Source: Clostridia bacterium
Lineage (GTDB): Bacteria; Bacillota; Clostridia; Christensenellales; CAG-138
DNA length: 64,000 nt
Reading direction: 5' to 3'
NCBI GenBank assembly: GCA_017509785.1
Contig: JAFWOT010000012.1
Span: forward strand, 195,476 to 259,475
The notes under the pieces were generated by a model. That model had not been told where the DNA came from and did no database searches. It saw nothing but the letters and a program-made list of their open reading frames with translations. Both the position numbers and the translations under genes were made by a program. Below, one piece after another: positions 26,698 through 35,460 of the stretch (the first letter of the stretch is position 1; the number at the start of each line of letters is the position of its first letter).

Positions 26698-28086
26698 ATG
26701 GAAAGAAAAGAAGCATATTCATTGAAATTCATCGCTGTGCTGGACGGCGTCAGGGCGGTCAGCGTTATAATCGTACTTATATTCCATTTCTGGCAGCAGA
26801 CGTGGATATTCCCGATCGTTAACACTCCATTTCTTCAATCCATCGGAATATCGAGGATAGACTTCACTCCGTTCGCGAGGGTCGGGTATCTGTTCGTTGA
26901 TATGATGATACTCATAAGCGGTATGCTTCTGTTCCTGCCCGTCGCAAGGAACGTGTTTATCGGCGAGCCGCTTTCCAAGTGGCGTACGTATTATAAAAAA
27001 CGCGCAATACGCATACTGCCGAGCTATTTGTTCTGCGTGATCGCGCTCTTCGTTTACGAGCTTATCATGGGAGGTTACGGCAAACCCATCGTCTTTTCCG
27101 AAACTGCCGCGGATCTCATTTCACATCTGTTCTTCGTCCACACGTGGAAGGTGCAGACCTATCTGATGACAAAGCTCAACGTCGTTCTTTGGACTCTCGC
27201 GGTCGAGGTCTGGTTCTACGTACTGTTCCCGCTTTTCGCGTCCTTCGTCAGACGATGGAAAAAGGAGCGCTCCTTCCTCGGCTCGCTCATCCGCTCGCTT
27301 ATACTGGGGGTCGCTATGATAGGCGTTTCATTCGTCTATATTTACGGGTACGCCCTCGTGCCCGAGAGCGCCTTCGCCGGGACGGTCGACGGGATCCTCT
27401 TGAAGCTCGGTTCCGGTATACGCTCGACTTATCCCGCGATGGTCATCAATCAGCTACCCGCGTTCATGGGGACCTATGCCGTCGGAATGTTCGGTTCCCT
27501 GCTGTACGTGTTTGCGGCCTCAAAGCTGAAGCGGCGCTGGTACGTTTCACTGCCGTCTACGATACTGTGTTTGGCGTTCGGATATCTTATCGTTCAGATG
27601 GTGAAGCAGTGCTCTGTCTGCGACCCGGCGGCGGCTCAGGTTTGGCAGCTGACCGCGCGTCTGCCGCTTGCGCTCGCGTTCATGGGGTTTATACTCACAG
27701 CGGCATTTTCGGCAAGATGGTTCGGTTTCATATTCTCAAACAGGCTGATGAGATTCCTTTCCGGGATATCCTACAATCTATACATTTGGCATCAATGGCT
27801 GTGCGTTCAGATGAAGAACGTATGGCGCATCCCCGCATGGGAGGGCGACACCCCTCCCAACATGTGGGTTGGCGCGGATTACACTCCCGCACAGCAGGCG
27901 GCCGGGATGGAGTGGAGAACAAAATACGCAGTGCTGATAACGGTATTTGCTTTTGCGGCGGCGATACTCGCGACCTATCTTATAGAACGCCCCGCGGCCG
28001 ATCTTTTAAACGGAAGGCCGTCCGTTTATAACGGGAAGCTCGGTCTTCTTATAAAACAGCGCAGGGAGAAGAAACCGAAACGATAA
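26698..28086 (+). CDS. Acyltransferase 3 family membrane protein (OafA/YrhL-like)
   Basis: A 462-residue integral membrane O-acyltransferase that would transfer acyl groups to a cell-surface glycan. The N-terminal motif LDGVRAVSVIIVLIFHFW carries the conserved His and opens the first of about ten hydrophobic helices; SGISYNLYIWHQW near residue 360 is the late conserved block of the family. There is no C-terminal SGNH domain, so acyl transfer may need another protein or the substrate is cytoplasmic/lipid-linked. Substrate unknown. No Shine-Dalgarno; the -10 box position suggests a leaderless mRNA. A terminator follows. Confidence 0.9.
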   Translation: MERKEAYSLKFIAVLDGVRAVSVIIVLIFHFWQQTWIFPIVNTPFLQSIGISRIDFTPFARVGYLFVDMMILISGMLLFLPVARNVFIGEPLSKWRTYYKKRAIRILPSYLFCVIALFVYELIMGGYGKPIVFSETAADLISHLFFVHTWKVQTYLMTKLNVVLWTLAVEVWFYVLFPLFASFVRRWKKERSFLGSLIRSLILGVAMIGVSFVYIYGYALVPESAFAGTVDGILLKLGSGIRSTYPAMVINQLPAFMGTYAVGMFGSLLYVFAASKLKRRWYVSLPSTILCLAFGYLIVQMVKQCSVCDPAAAQVWQLTARLPLALAFMGFILTAAFSARWFGFIFSNRLMRFLSGISYNLYIWHQWLCVQMKNVWRIPAWEGDTPPNMWVGADYTPAQQAAGMEWRTKYAVLITVFAFAAAILATYLIERPAADLLNGRPSVYNGKLGLLIKQRREKKPKR

Positions 28087-28098
28087 CCAAGCACATGT

Positions 28099-28136
28099 AA
28101 AACGCCCGGAACGCATCTGCGCCCGGGCGATATTTT
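28099..28136. terminator. Terminator between acyltransferase and glycerate kinase genes
   Basis: CGCCCGG, 13-base loop, CCGGGCG, ATATTTT on the plus strand; A-rich on the other side, so it may serve both converging genes. Confidence 0.7.
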
Positions 28137-28146
28137 ATCGGTCGGT

Positions 28147-29679
28147 TTATCCGAAAAGCACGGCGATCCTTTCCGCAAGGCGATCTGCGGCTTCGTCGAA
28201 GCGGCGAAGAGGATCGTCCATGGAGCCGGTGTATTCGATAAAGTTCGCATGCTCCTCCACGAGCTCTCCCCCTTCACCGCGGCTTCCCGCGATCAGGGCA
28301 AGCGGAACGCCGGCCTTGTGAGAATGCTCTATAATGGCGCCGACGGCTTTTCCGTTGAGGCTGGTGCGGTCTATCATTCCTTCCCCGGTGATGACGAGAG
28401 CAGCACTGCGGAGCTTCCTGTCGAAATCTGCGACCCCGAGTATCGCTTCCGCCCCGGGGACCACCTTCGCGCCGAACAGCGCCATCAGCATTGCGCCCAT
28501 CCCGCCTGCGGCTCCCGCGCCGGGCTTGGAGCAGATTTCCTTTCCGGCGTATTCGTTGAGCCGCTTTTCCATATTGAGCATGCTTCTTTCAAGTTCCTCC
28601 ACCGTGGAGGGATCGGCTCCCTTCTGCGGGCCGAAGATCCTCGTTGCCCCGGTTTTGCCGGTAAGCGGATTCGAAACGTCGCAGACCGCGACGATCTCGC
28701 ACTTTGAGACCTGCCCGTCGAGCCCGGAGGCGTCGATGCGGACTATTTCGCCCATCCGCGCGGCTGAATCGATCTCCTCACCGGAAGAAGCAATGAATCT
28801 TACCCCAAGCGCACGCGCAAGCCCCAAACCGCAGTCGTTGGTCGCGGAGCCTCCGAGGCAGACGAGTATGGTACCTACACCCTCGTGCGCGGCGCGGAGG
28901 ATCATCTGCCCCGTCCCAAAGGAGGAAGCGTGCAGGGGATCCGGCCGATCCTCTCCGCATACGGCGAGGCCGCTTGCAAGCGCAGATTCTATGACGGCCT
29001 TCGATCCGTCGATAACGAGATACTCGCTTTCGATCTTTCTTCCGTAAGGCGAAGTGACGCTCATGGAGCGCTTCTGTCCGAGCAAAGCCTTTTCAACGGC
29101 TTTTAATGTTCCGTCGCCGCCGTCGGCGACCGGAACGGGCACGCAGGTCACGTCCGGCAGGACCCGGCGTATCGCCCGCCTGAGACGGCGGGAGGCTTCA
29201 TCCGCCGATATGGTACCCTTAAACGCGTTCGGGGCTATCAGAACGGTTTTCGAACCGGAGCAGAGTGCACGGGCCTCATTATACTTGGGAAATGAGAGCG
29301 AGCGCCCGTTTCCGCCCGAGCAGACGCCGTCCTTTCCGACGCTGCCGAAGAGCTCAAGTCCCTCGAATGCGCGGACGACGTTGTTCTGTATGAACGGCCT
29401 GCGGGTTTCAAGCATGGCGTGAAGCGCGGCGTCCGAATCTATCTTCGAATAGAGCGCGCGCATTTTTTTAAGACCGCCGTTGGTGAAAACGACGGTGTAG
29501 ATTCCTTCACCGTCATCCTCGGAGAGCTTGCATACTCCTCCCGAGATCACGAGATTCTCGACGTCCTTGATCGAAAGGGCGCTCGTCAGCTCACCGAGAA
29601 GCGAGTCGACGTCTTCGGGAGAGACCGAATCCTTCAGCGTATCGAATCTGACGCCGAGGGCGAACCTTTTTATCTTCAT
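28147..29679 (-). CDS. glxK: Glycerate kinase with unusual N-terminal domain
   Basis: Phosphorylates D-glycerate. Residues about 143-510 are a full GlxK-type kinase: VLIAPNAFKGTISADEAS, PVADGGDGTL, GLGGSATND-type stretch CLGGSATNDCG, GGMGAMLMAL and VITGEGMIDRTS. Usual family length is about 380, so about 140 residues at the N-terminus are extra. They form a compact alpha/beta-looking segment (KDVENLVISGGVCKLS; YTVVFTNGGLKKM) that I do not recognise; no linker or signal is visible. The start overlaps the stop of the Clp gene by 4 bases. Last gene of the prmA run. Confidence 0.9.
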   Translation of the reverse strand: MKIKRFALGVRFDTLKDSVSPEDVDSLLGELTSALSIKDVENLVISGGVCKLSEDDGEGIYTVVFTNGGLKKMRALYSKIDSDAALHAMLETRRPFIQNNVVRAFEGLELFGSVGKDGVCSGGNGRSLSFPKYNEARALCSGSKTVLIAPNAFKGTISADEASRRLRRAIRRVLPDVTCVPVPVADGGDGTLKAVEKALLGQKRSMSVTSPYGRKIESEYLVIDGSKAVIESALASGLAVCGEDRPDPLHASSFGTGQMILRAAHEGVGTILVCLGGSATNDCGLGLARALGVRFIASSGEEIDSAARMGEIVRIDASGLDGQVSKCEIVAVCDVSNPLTGKTGATRIFGPQKGADPSTVEELERSMLNMEKRLNEYAGKEICSKPGAGAAGGMGAMLMALFGAKVVPGAEAILGVADFDRKLRSAALVITGEGMIDRTSLNGKAVGAIIEHSHKAGVPLALIAGSRGEGGELVEEHANFIEYTGSMDDPLRRFDEAADRLAERIAVLFG

Positions 29680-32006
29680 TGCGCGTCTGCCTTTCCGACG
29701 GTGAATTCGCCGTCAATATGATCTATTTTTGCCGTATCGCCGCGCTTAACTGCGCCGGTTATTATTGCTGCTGAAAGGGAGTTTTCCGCTCCTGCGGCGA
29801 CCCGTTTCGCTATGCCTGAAGCGTCGTTCGTATCGGTACCCGCGGCTGCGATCACGGCGCTTTGCGAATAAATAAGGCCGATCCCCCGTTTTGAAGCGCG
29901 AAGAGCAAGGGAATCCAATTCCTTCCGTGCGATCGATCGAAGCGCCTCCGGATCGAGACGCCCGAACGCGATCTGCGCGTCAGCCGCGGAAACAACGCGG
30001 GGAGGCAAAATGCAATCACAGTCTTGTCCTTCCGTGTTCGAAAAGCCGACGCGCCGCGCCGTCTCGCCGGATGGGCAAGTCAGCACTATGAGACAGTTGC
30101 GAAGACCCGCGGTCTTCCCGCGGCCGTCTGTGATACAGCCTTCCGCCATGACCGAAGCAAAAAGCGAGAGCACGTTTTCCGAGCAGAGGTGAGCGTCCGA
30201 AAGGAGTATCACGCTGAAAGGATACAGGCGCACGAACTCCGTAAGCAGTCCGCCCTTATCCGGATCCGCAAGACCGGAAGGCGTGCCGATAAGCCGCGAC
30301 ACGGCGGCGGGGTCGTTCAGCTCAGCGCCGTTGAGACGAAGTATGTTCCCGGAGAAAGCCGTCTGTGCAAGGCTGTTCGCAAGGGTCTTTCTTCCGCAGG
30401 ACCTGTTCCCGGTAAATATGACGGAAGCAAGCGGACGGTTGGGATCGGACAGTCCTGCGGCGGAGCGGCGAAGCAGGGCGCAGACGGCGCGGATCGCATC
30501 ATCCTGTCCGAACACGGTCTCATTCAGCTTTGATTCCATATCGGCAAACAGCTCTCCCCGCATCGCGGAACGAACGTCAAGCCCCGTTCTTTCGGTGATT
30601 ACGTCGGCGACGTCCTCCGCAAGGACCTCCGGCCTGCCTTCTCGGCCGTATTCCTTCTGCGTTTCGCGAAGTCTTTCCGCAAGCTCGTAATCGCCATCCT
30701 GCGCCGCTTTTTCGATCCGGGAGCGGATATCCGCCGTATCGGTCCGATCTAAGGATAGCCTCTTCATAACGCAGGCTTCGTCGATAAGGTCGATCGCTTT
30801 ATCGGGAAGAAGCCTGTCCGCAATGAATTTGACCGAAAGCTCGACGGCGGCGCCGATTGCCTCGTCGGATATGCAGACCCTGTGATGCTCCTCATAACGC
30901 GGGCGCAGGCCGGATAATATCTCCTTCGCCTTCCCGGGGGTGGGCTCGGAAACGAGTATGGGTGAGAATCTGCGCTCAAGCGCCGGGTCCTTTTCGATGT
31001 ACTTCCTGTATTCGTCGACGGTGGTCGCGCCGATCACGCGCAGCTCCCCGCGGGAAAGAGCGGGCTTCATTATGTTTGCGGCGTCGACGCTGCCTTCCCC
31101 CGCCCCCGCGCCGACAAGCATATGTATCTCATCGATGAAGAGGATCACGCTTTCGTTTGCGGAGAGCTCGTCAATAGCGGATTTCAGCCTTTCCTCGAAT
31201 TCGCCGCGGTACTTCGTGCCCGCTATCATAGCTCCTATATCGAGAGAGAGCAGCCGTGCTTCCCGAAGCGCCGCCGGCGCGCCGCCACCTGCTATGAGCA
31301 GGGCGAGCCCCTCTGCGATCGCCGTTTTTCCGACACCCGGCTCGCCTATGAGGACGGGATTGTTCTTGGTTCTTCTGCAGAGGATCTGTATCACGCGGGA
31401 GATCTCGTTTTCCCTGCCGATGACGGGATCGAGCTTGCCGAGCCCGGCGGCCGCTGTGAGATCTCTCGTGAATCTGTCAAGCACGGGCGTTGACCCGGTC
31501 TGCGAGTCGGATCGGACTCGGGCGGCGGGAGCGCTTCCCGCGTCCTCTTCAAATCTTTCATCACTCACGCTCTCGGGCTCGTCCCTGTGAAGGAGAGCGG
31601 ATCTCAGTTCGTCCTTGCCGCGGCAAAGGGCGTCTATGATCCTTGCGCCGACGGAATCCCTTTCGCGCATTATGGAAAGGAGCACGTGATGCGTGTCAAT
31701 AAGATCGGACCCCATGGATTTTGCTTCGTACAGGGAGAGCTCAAGCACCCGCTTGGCGGTTTGTGTATTGCCGAAGCTGTCTGTGAACATGCTCCTCCCT
31801 CCGCCGACGACGGTATCGACGTATGGAGCCGCCAAAGAAGCCGTTACCCCGTATCGCATGAGGAGCTCGCTCGTTCTGTCGCCGCACTCAATAAGCCCCA
31901 TCAGCAGATGCTCGCTGCCGACGAAGCTGTGCCCGAATGACTTCGCGCTTTCCTGCGCGCCGGAGAGAGCCTTCAGCGCGTTGGGCGTGTATCTTGATAA
32001 TTCCAT
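29676..32006 (-). CDS. ClpC-like AAA+ ATPase with degenerate second ATPase module
   Basis: A 776-residue Clp/Hsp100 protein. Two Clp-N repeats (about 6-40 and 74-115). D1 is intact: Walker A GEPGVGKT (221-228), Walker B ILFIDEIH (288-295), arginine finger in ALERRF. A short middle segment has a UVR-like helix (QDGDYELAERLRE). D2 is well aligned but lacks catalytic residues: Walker A reads GNRSCGRKT (533-541) instead of GPTGVGKTE, Walker B reads VILLSDAH (599-606) instead of VVLLDEIE, sensor 1 TSN is TCP, and the NR finger region is PRVVSAAD. The ClpP-docking VGF (653-655) is kept. GGGGG precedes the ATG. No ctsR/mcsAB nearby. Confidence 0.9.
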   Translation of the reverse strand: MELSRYTPNALKALSGAQESAKSFGHSFVGSEHLLMGLIECGDRTSELLMRYGVTASLAAPYVDTVVGGGRSMFTDSFGNTQTAKRVLELSLYEAKSMGSDLIDTHHVLLSIMRERDSVGARIIDALCRGKDELRSALLHRDEPESVSDERFEEDAGSAPAARVRSDSQTGSTPVLDRFTRDLTAAAGLGKLDPVIGRENEISRVIQILCRRTKNNPVLIGEPGVGKTAIAEGLALLIAGGGAPAALREARLLSLDIGAMIAGTKYRGEFEERLKSAIDELSANESVILFIDEIHMLVGAGAGEGSVDAANIMKPALSRGELRVIGATTVDEYRKYIEKDPALERRFSPILVSEPTPGKAKEILSGLRPRYEEHHRVCISDEAIGAAVELSVKFIADRLLPDKAIDLIDEACVMKRLSLDRTDTADIRSRIEKAAQDGDYELAERLRETQKEYGREGRPEVLAEDVADVITERTGLDVRSAMRGELFADMESKLNETVFGQDDAIRAVCALLRRSAAGLSDPNRPLASVIFTGNRSCGRKTLANSLAQTAFSGNILRLNGAELNDPAAVSRLIGTPSGLADPDKGGLLTEFVRLYPFSVILLSDAHLCSENVLSLFASVMAEGCITDGRGKTAGLRNCLIVLTCPSGETARRVGFSNTEGQDCDCILPPRVVSAADAQIAFGRLDPEALRSIARKELDSLALRASKRGIGLIYSQSAVIAAAGTDTNDASGIAKRVAAGAENSLSAAIITGAVKRGDTAKIDHIDGEFTVGKADAQ

Positions 32007-32033
32007 GATCCCCCAATTATAAAGCGTGTGATA

Positions 32034-32366
32034 CTAACCCGGAGGCCACTGCAGGCTTCTGCCGCCGAGCATGTGCATGTGCAGGTGCTTCACGCTCTGG
32101 CCGCCTTCCTCGCCTGTGTTGATGACGAGCCGGAATCCCTTTTCGCAAAGGCCTTCAGCGGCAGCGATCTTTTTTGATATTTCCGCCATGTAGGCAACGG
32201 TTTCGGGATCGGCCTCGAGGATCGAATCATAATGCTGTTTCGGTATTATGAGTATATGCGTCGGCGCCTGCGGGTCGATATCCCGGAAGGCGAGGACGCG
32301 GTCATCCTCATAGACCTTATCGGAGGGGATCTCCCCCTTAATTATCCGACAGAAGAGACAATTCAC
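32034..32366 (-). CDS. HIT-family (HINT-like) nucleotide hydrolase
   Basis: A 110-residue histidine-triad protein; relatives hydrolyse purine nucleoside phosphoramidates and adenylated intermediates. CLFCRIIKGEIPS at the start has the zinc-type cysteines, and HLHMHMLGG near the end is the triad. Length is normal. The start is GTG, chosen because AAAGGAGG lies 9 bases before it. It overlaps the end of mtaB by 29 bases and precedes the clp gene by 27. Confidence 0.94.
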   Translation of the reverse strand: MNCLFCRIIKGEIPSDKVYEDDRVLAFRDIDPQAPTHILIIPKQHYDSILEADPETVAYMAEISKKIAAAEGLCEKGFRLVINTGEEGGQSVKHLHMHMLGGRSLQWPPG

Positions 32367-33648
32367 CGTTTCTATCCTCCTTTATTGATCTTATTATGGG
32401 TTTTATAAACGTATTGGGTTCGCCGTGCGGAGCGAATACGCGAACGTAGGTGTCCGTAAGGCCGCTTACGGTGCCGTCCCTATGCGCGGTCTCGACGAGG
32501 ACCTCCTCGGCAGAGCCAATAAAGCCTTGAAGGAACCGCCTCTCAAGCTCCTTCCCGAGGGAGATGAGCTCCTGCGCCCTTGCGGATTTTTCCGCGTTGG
32601 TGAGCTGATCCGGCATACGGTCCGCAAGCGTGCCGCTCCTTCTCGAATACGGGAATACGTGCACTCTCGCAAAGCCTATCCTTTCCATGAAGGCCATGGT
32701 TTCTTTATGTTCTTCCGGCGTTTCACCGGCAAATCCAGCAATGACGTCGGTGGTTATCGCGGTACGGCTGCGCTCCCCGGGGCAGGAATGCCTTATCTTT
32801 GAGACTATATCGGCGTATTCATCGGCGTCGTAACCCCGCTTCATTCTCGAAAGGACCGTGGACGATCCGCTCTGAAGCGACAGATGGAACTGGCGGCAGA
32901 TACGCGGCTCCGCCGTTATTCGGGAGATCATCCCGTCGGTAAGCCCGTGGGGTTCGAGCGAGCCCAGACGGATGCGCTTTATACCCGAAAGCCCCTCTGC
33001 GCAGGCGACGGCGTCCGCAAGGTCGACGTTTCCGATATCCCTGCCGTAATCGGTCAGGTGTATGCCCGTCAGAACGACCTCGGCAAAACCGGCGTCGTTG
33101 AGACGCTCCATCTCCCTGCGGACGGAATCGAGGCTTCGGCTCCTTACGGCTCCCCTTGCAAAGGGGATCGCGCAGTACGAGCAGAACCTGCTGCAGCCGT
33201 CCTGGATCTTCAGATACGCCCTTGTCCTTCCTTCGGCGATCGCGGACATCTCCTCAAAGCTGTGCTCATGCATGACGTCGGCGACAAGATCGATCCCGGT
33301 TTTCCCATCCAATACGTCCAGCGCGGCTTCGGCAACGCGGCTCTTCATGGACGATCCTATGACAGCGCGGACGCCCGGCAGCCGCATTGCTTCGGCGGGG
33401 TTCCGCTGAGCCCAGCAGCCTGTGACGATAGTCTTCGTATCGGGGTTGAGTTTTCGGCACCGTGAGATCATCTGCCTTGATTTGCGGTCCGCGATATTGG
33501 TAACGGTGCAGGTGTTTACGATGGAGATATCCGCCGGTTCGTTATCGGGAACGACTTCAAAACCGTGGCTGCGAAGCAGGCCGGCCATGGCGTCCGATTC
33601 ATAACTGTTGACCCTGCATCCGAGGGTGGTGATCGATACTCTTATCAT
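32338..33648 (-). CDS. mtaB: tRNA (t6A37) methylthiotransferase MtaB
   Basis: Radical-SAM enzyme that adds a methylthio group to t6A at position 37 of ANN-reading tRNAs. The 436-residue protein has the N-terminal cluster domain (TLGCRVNSYES, VNTCTVTNIADRKS, TGCWAQ), the radical-SAM cysteines in DGCSRFCSYCAIP (CxxxCxxC), FARGAVRSR, and a C-terminal TRAM domain. The NTCTVT and GCRVN patterns separate MtaB from MiaB and RimO. Its start overlaps the rsmE stop by 4 bases. The prmA-rsmE-mtaB order is a known Firmicutes arrangement. Confidence 0.95.
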   Translation of the reverse strand: MIRVSITTLGCRVNSYESDAMAGLLRSHGFEVVPDNEPADISIVNTCTVTNIADRKSRQMISRCRKLNPDTKTIVTGCWAQRNPAEAMRLPGVRAVIGSSMKSRVAEAALDVLDGKTGIDLVADVMHEHSFEEMSAIAEGRTRAYLKIQDGCSRFCSYCAIPFARGAVRSRSLDSVRREMERLNDAGFAEVVLTGIHLTDYGRDIGNVDLADAVACAEGLSGIKRIRLGSLEPHGLTDGMISRITAEPRICRQFHLSLQSGSSTVLSRMKRGYDADEYADIVSKIRHSCPGERSRTAITTDVIAGFAGETPEEHKETMAFMERIGFARVHVFPYSRRSGTLADRMPDQLTNAEKSARAQELISLGKELERRFLQGFIGSAEEVLVETAHRDGTVSGLTDTYVRVFAPHGEPNTFIKPIIRSIKEDRNGELSLLSDN

Positions 33649-34367
33649 TGCTCCAATTCGTACATGATCTGCGCGAGCGCCGCCATGCCCGCCGTCTCGG
33701 TGCGGAGTATCCTCCTGCCGAGGGAAACGGCACGGCCGCCCCTTTCGATCACCGATGCTACCTCCGAGGGATCGAACCCTCCCTCGGGTCCTATTATGAC
33801 GGCGATGTCGCGGAGCGGGCCGAAATCTCTTAATACCTGTTTCAGCGTGATCTCGTCCTCGTTTTCATACGGGATGAGTATTAGATCGAACCCGTTCAGA
33901 TCGATTTTTTCAAGCGGCGATACGCTTTCGACCTTCGGTATCTGCGCCCTTCCGCACTGCTTTGCCGCTTCCGCTGAGACCTTGTTCCAGCGGACAAGCT
34001 TGTTTTCTTTTCCGTCGGGCTTAACGACGCAGCGTTTCGACGATACAGGAACGACCTTCCAAACTCCGAGCTCGACACATTTTTGGATTATGACCTCCAT
34101 TTTTCCCTGCTTCGGCAGGCATTGGAAGAGTGTGACCCGAATATCGGGATCCGCCGGACAGACGGAACTTTCGATGAGACGGAGGAAAACGCTGCCTTCT
34201 TCAAGCTTCGTTATCTCGGCTTCGAACTGGGAGCCCTCCCCGTTTATAAGAAGGACTTTATCGCCTTCCTTCATGCGAAGGACGTTTTTTATATGGCGCG
34301 CCTCGTCCCCTTCGAGGGTGACGGCGCCGCTGTCAAAGCTTATGTCTTCTGCGAAAAAACGCCTCAT
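33645..34367 (-). CDS. rsmE: 16S rRNA m3U1498 methyltransferase
   Basis: SPOUT methyltransferase for U1498 of 16S rRNA. The 240-residue protein starts MRRFFAEDI, has the PUA-like N-terminal domain, and ends with the knot motifs VIIGPEGGFDPSEV and SLGRRILRTETA. The ATG at 34367 overlaps the prmA stop by 4 bases; a longer reading to 34394 is just the prmA end in another frame. Confidence 0.95.
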   Translation of the reverse strand: MRRFFAEDISFDSGAVTLEGDEARHIKNVLRMKEGDKVLLINGEGSQFEAEITKLEEGSVFLRLIESSVCPADPDIRVTLFQCLPKQGKMEVIIQKCVELGVWKVVPVSSKRCVVKPDGKENKLVRWNKVSAEAAKQCGRAQIPKVESVSPLEKIDLNGFDLILIPYENEDEITLKQVLRDFGPLRDIAVIIGPEGGFDPSEVASVIERGGRAVSLGRRILRTETAGMAALAQIMYELEQ

Positions 34368-35335
34368 TTGAGCTCGGCCTCCAGCGCGCGCCAATCATCG
34401 CCCTGCAGTACTTCCCTGACAGTGAGGCCGTTTTCCTCCAACGCGGCGACGACCTCGTCAAGCCTTTCGCCGATTATGCCGGACGCTATGAACCTGGAGC
34501 CCTCGTGCATGAGGTGAGGAACGAGAGGCGCGAGCGCTATGATGACGTTAGCGACGATATTCGCAAGTACGATATCGTATTTGCGGCGCAGTACCGCGAC
34601 GCGGATCTCCTTCTCGGAGAGGACGTCCCCGGTATAGACGGTATATTTCATGAGATCTATACCGTTGGCCTCCGCCGTTTCGACCGCGATCTTTGATGCC
34701 ACGGGATCGATATCGACGGCGACCGTTTCGGACGCGCCCATGAGCATCGCCGCGGCGGAGAGTATGCCGCTGCCGCAGCCTATATCGGCGATGAGCTCGC
34801 CGCCCTTAATGTGCTTTTCCAAAAGCTCAAGGCACATGCGCGTGGTATGATGGGTCCCGGTACCGAAAGCCATGCCCGGATCTATGCGCAGCACAGCCCT
34901 CGTATTATCCTCCGGCACGGTCTCCCACGCGGGGCATACGAGGAGCTTATCTCCGACGTCGATGGGCTTGAAGTAAGCCTTCCAATTATTCGCCCAATCC
35001 TCCTCCCGGACCCTGCCGACCGTGAGCTCGAGCGTACCGACGTCTGTGCCGATCTCACCGCGCATCCCGTCGAGTTCGGCGAGCGAAGCGCGAATACGTT
35101 CCTCTACGTCCTCGTTTTCCGGCAGATCGGCAATATAAGCTTTTACCGCGGGCTGATCGTTCAGCGCGGCTTCATCGGCATAATCCCAGTATTTTACCGA
35201 GTCGTTCATTATTCGCTCGACCTCTTCCCTGCCCTGTACGACGTTTACCTGATCTATACCGAGCATGGAAAGCCTGGCGCAAACGATATCCGCGCCCTCA
35301 TCGGTCGTCTTTATGGTGATCTCAAGCCAATCCAT
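34364..35335 (-). CDS. prmA: Ribosomal protein L11 methyltransferase
   Basis: Methylates L11 on lysines and the N-terminus. The 323-residue protein has an N-terminal substrate-recognition domain and a class I SAM domain with MAFGTGTHHTTRMCLE, DIGCGSGILSAAA and IVLANIVANVI. First gene of a six-gene minus-strand run (prmA, rsmE, mtaB, HIT, clp, glxK) whose genes overlap or lie within 30 bases of each other. GGAGG precedes the start. Confidence 0.96.
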   Translation of the reverse strand: MDWLEITIKTTDEGADIVCARLSMLGIDQVNVVQGREEVERIMNDSVKYWDYADEAALNDQPAVKAYIADLPENEDVEERIRASLAELDGMRGEIGTDVGTLELTVGRVREEDWANNWKAYFKPIDVGDKLLVCPAWETVPEDNTRAVLRIDPGMAFGTGTHHTTRMCLELLEKHIKGGELIADIGCGSGILSAAAMLMGASETVAVDIDPVASKIAVETAEANGIDLMKYTVYTGDVLSEKEIRVAVLRRKYDIVLANIVANVIIALAPLVPHLMHEGSRFIASGIIGERLDEVVAALEENGLTVREVLQGDDWRALEAELK

Positions 35336-35363
35336 TCAGCACCTCCGCATATCGATTCACATT

Positions 35364-35391
35364 ATTATAGCATGATTTGGGTGATTTGCAT
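35364..35391 (-). promoter_or_regulatory. Probable promoter of the prmA run
   Basis: Minus strand ATGCAA, 16 bases, TATAAT, about 25 bases before the ribosome site. The -10 box is perfect; the -35 is moderate. Confidence 0.5.
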
Positions 35392-35460
35392 AGATATATC
35401 ATTTTTCTTTTGGCGCGGTAATAGAATCGAATGGAACGAATTCAAATAAAGGAGAACAGT

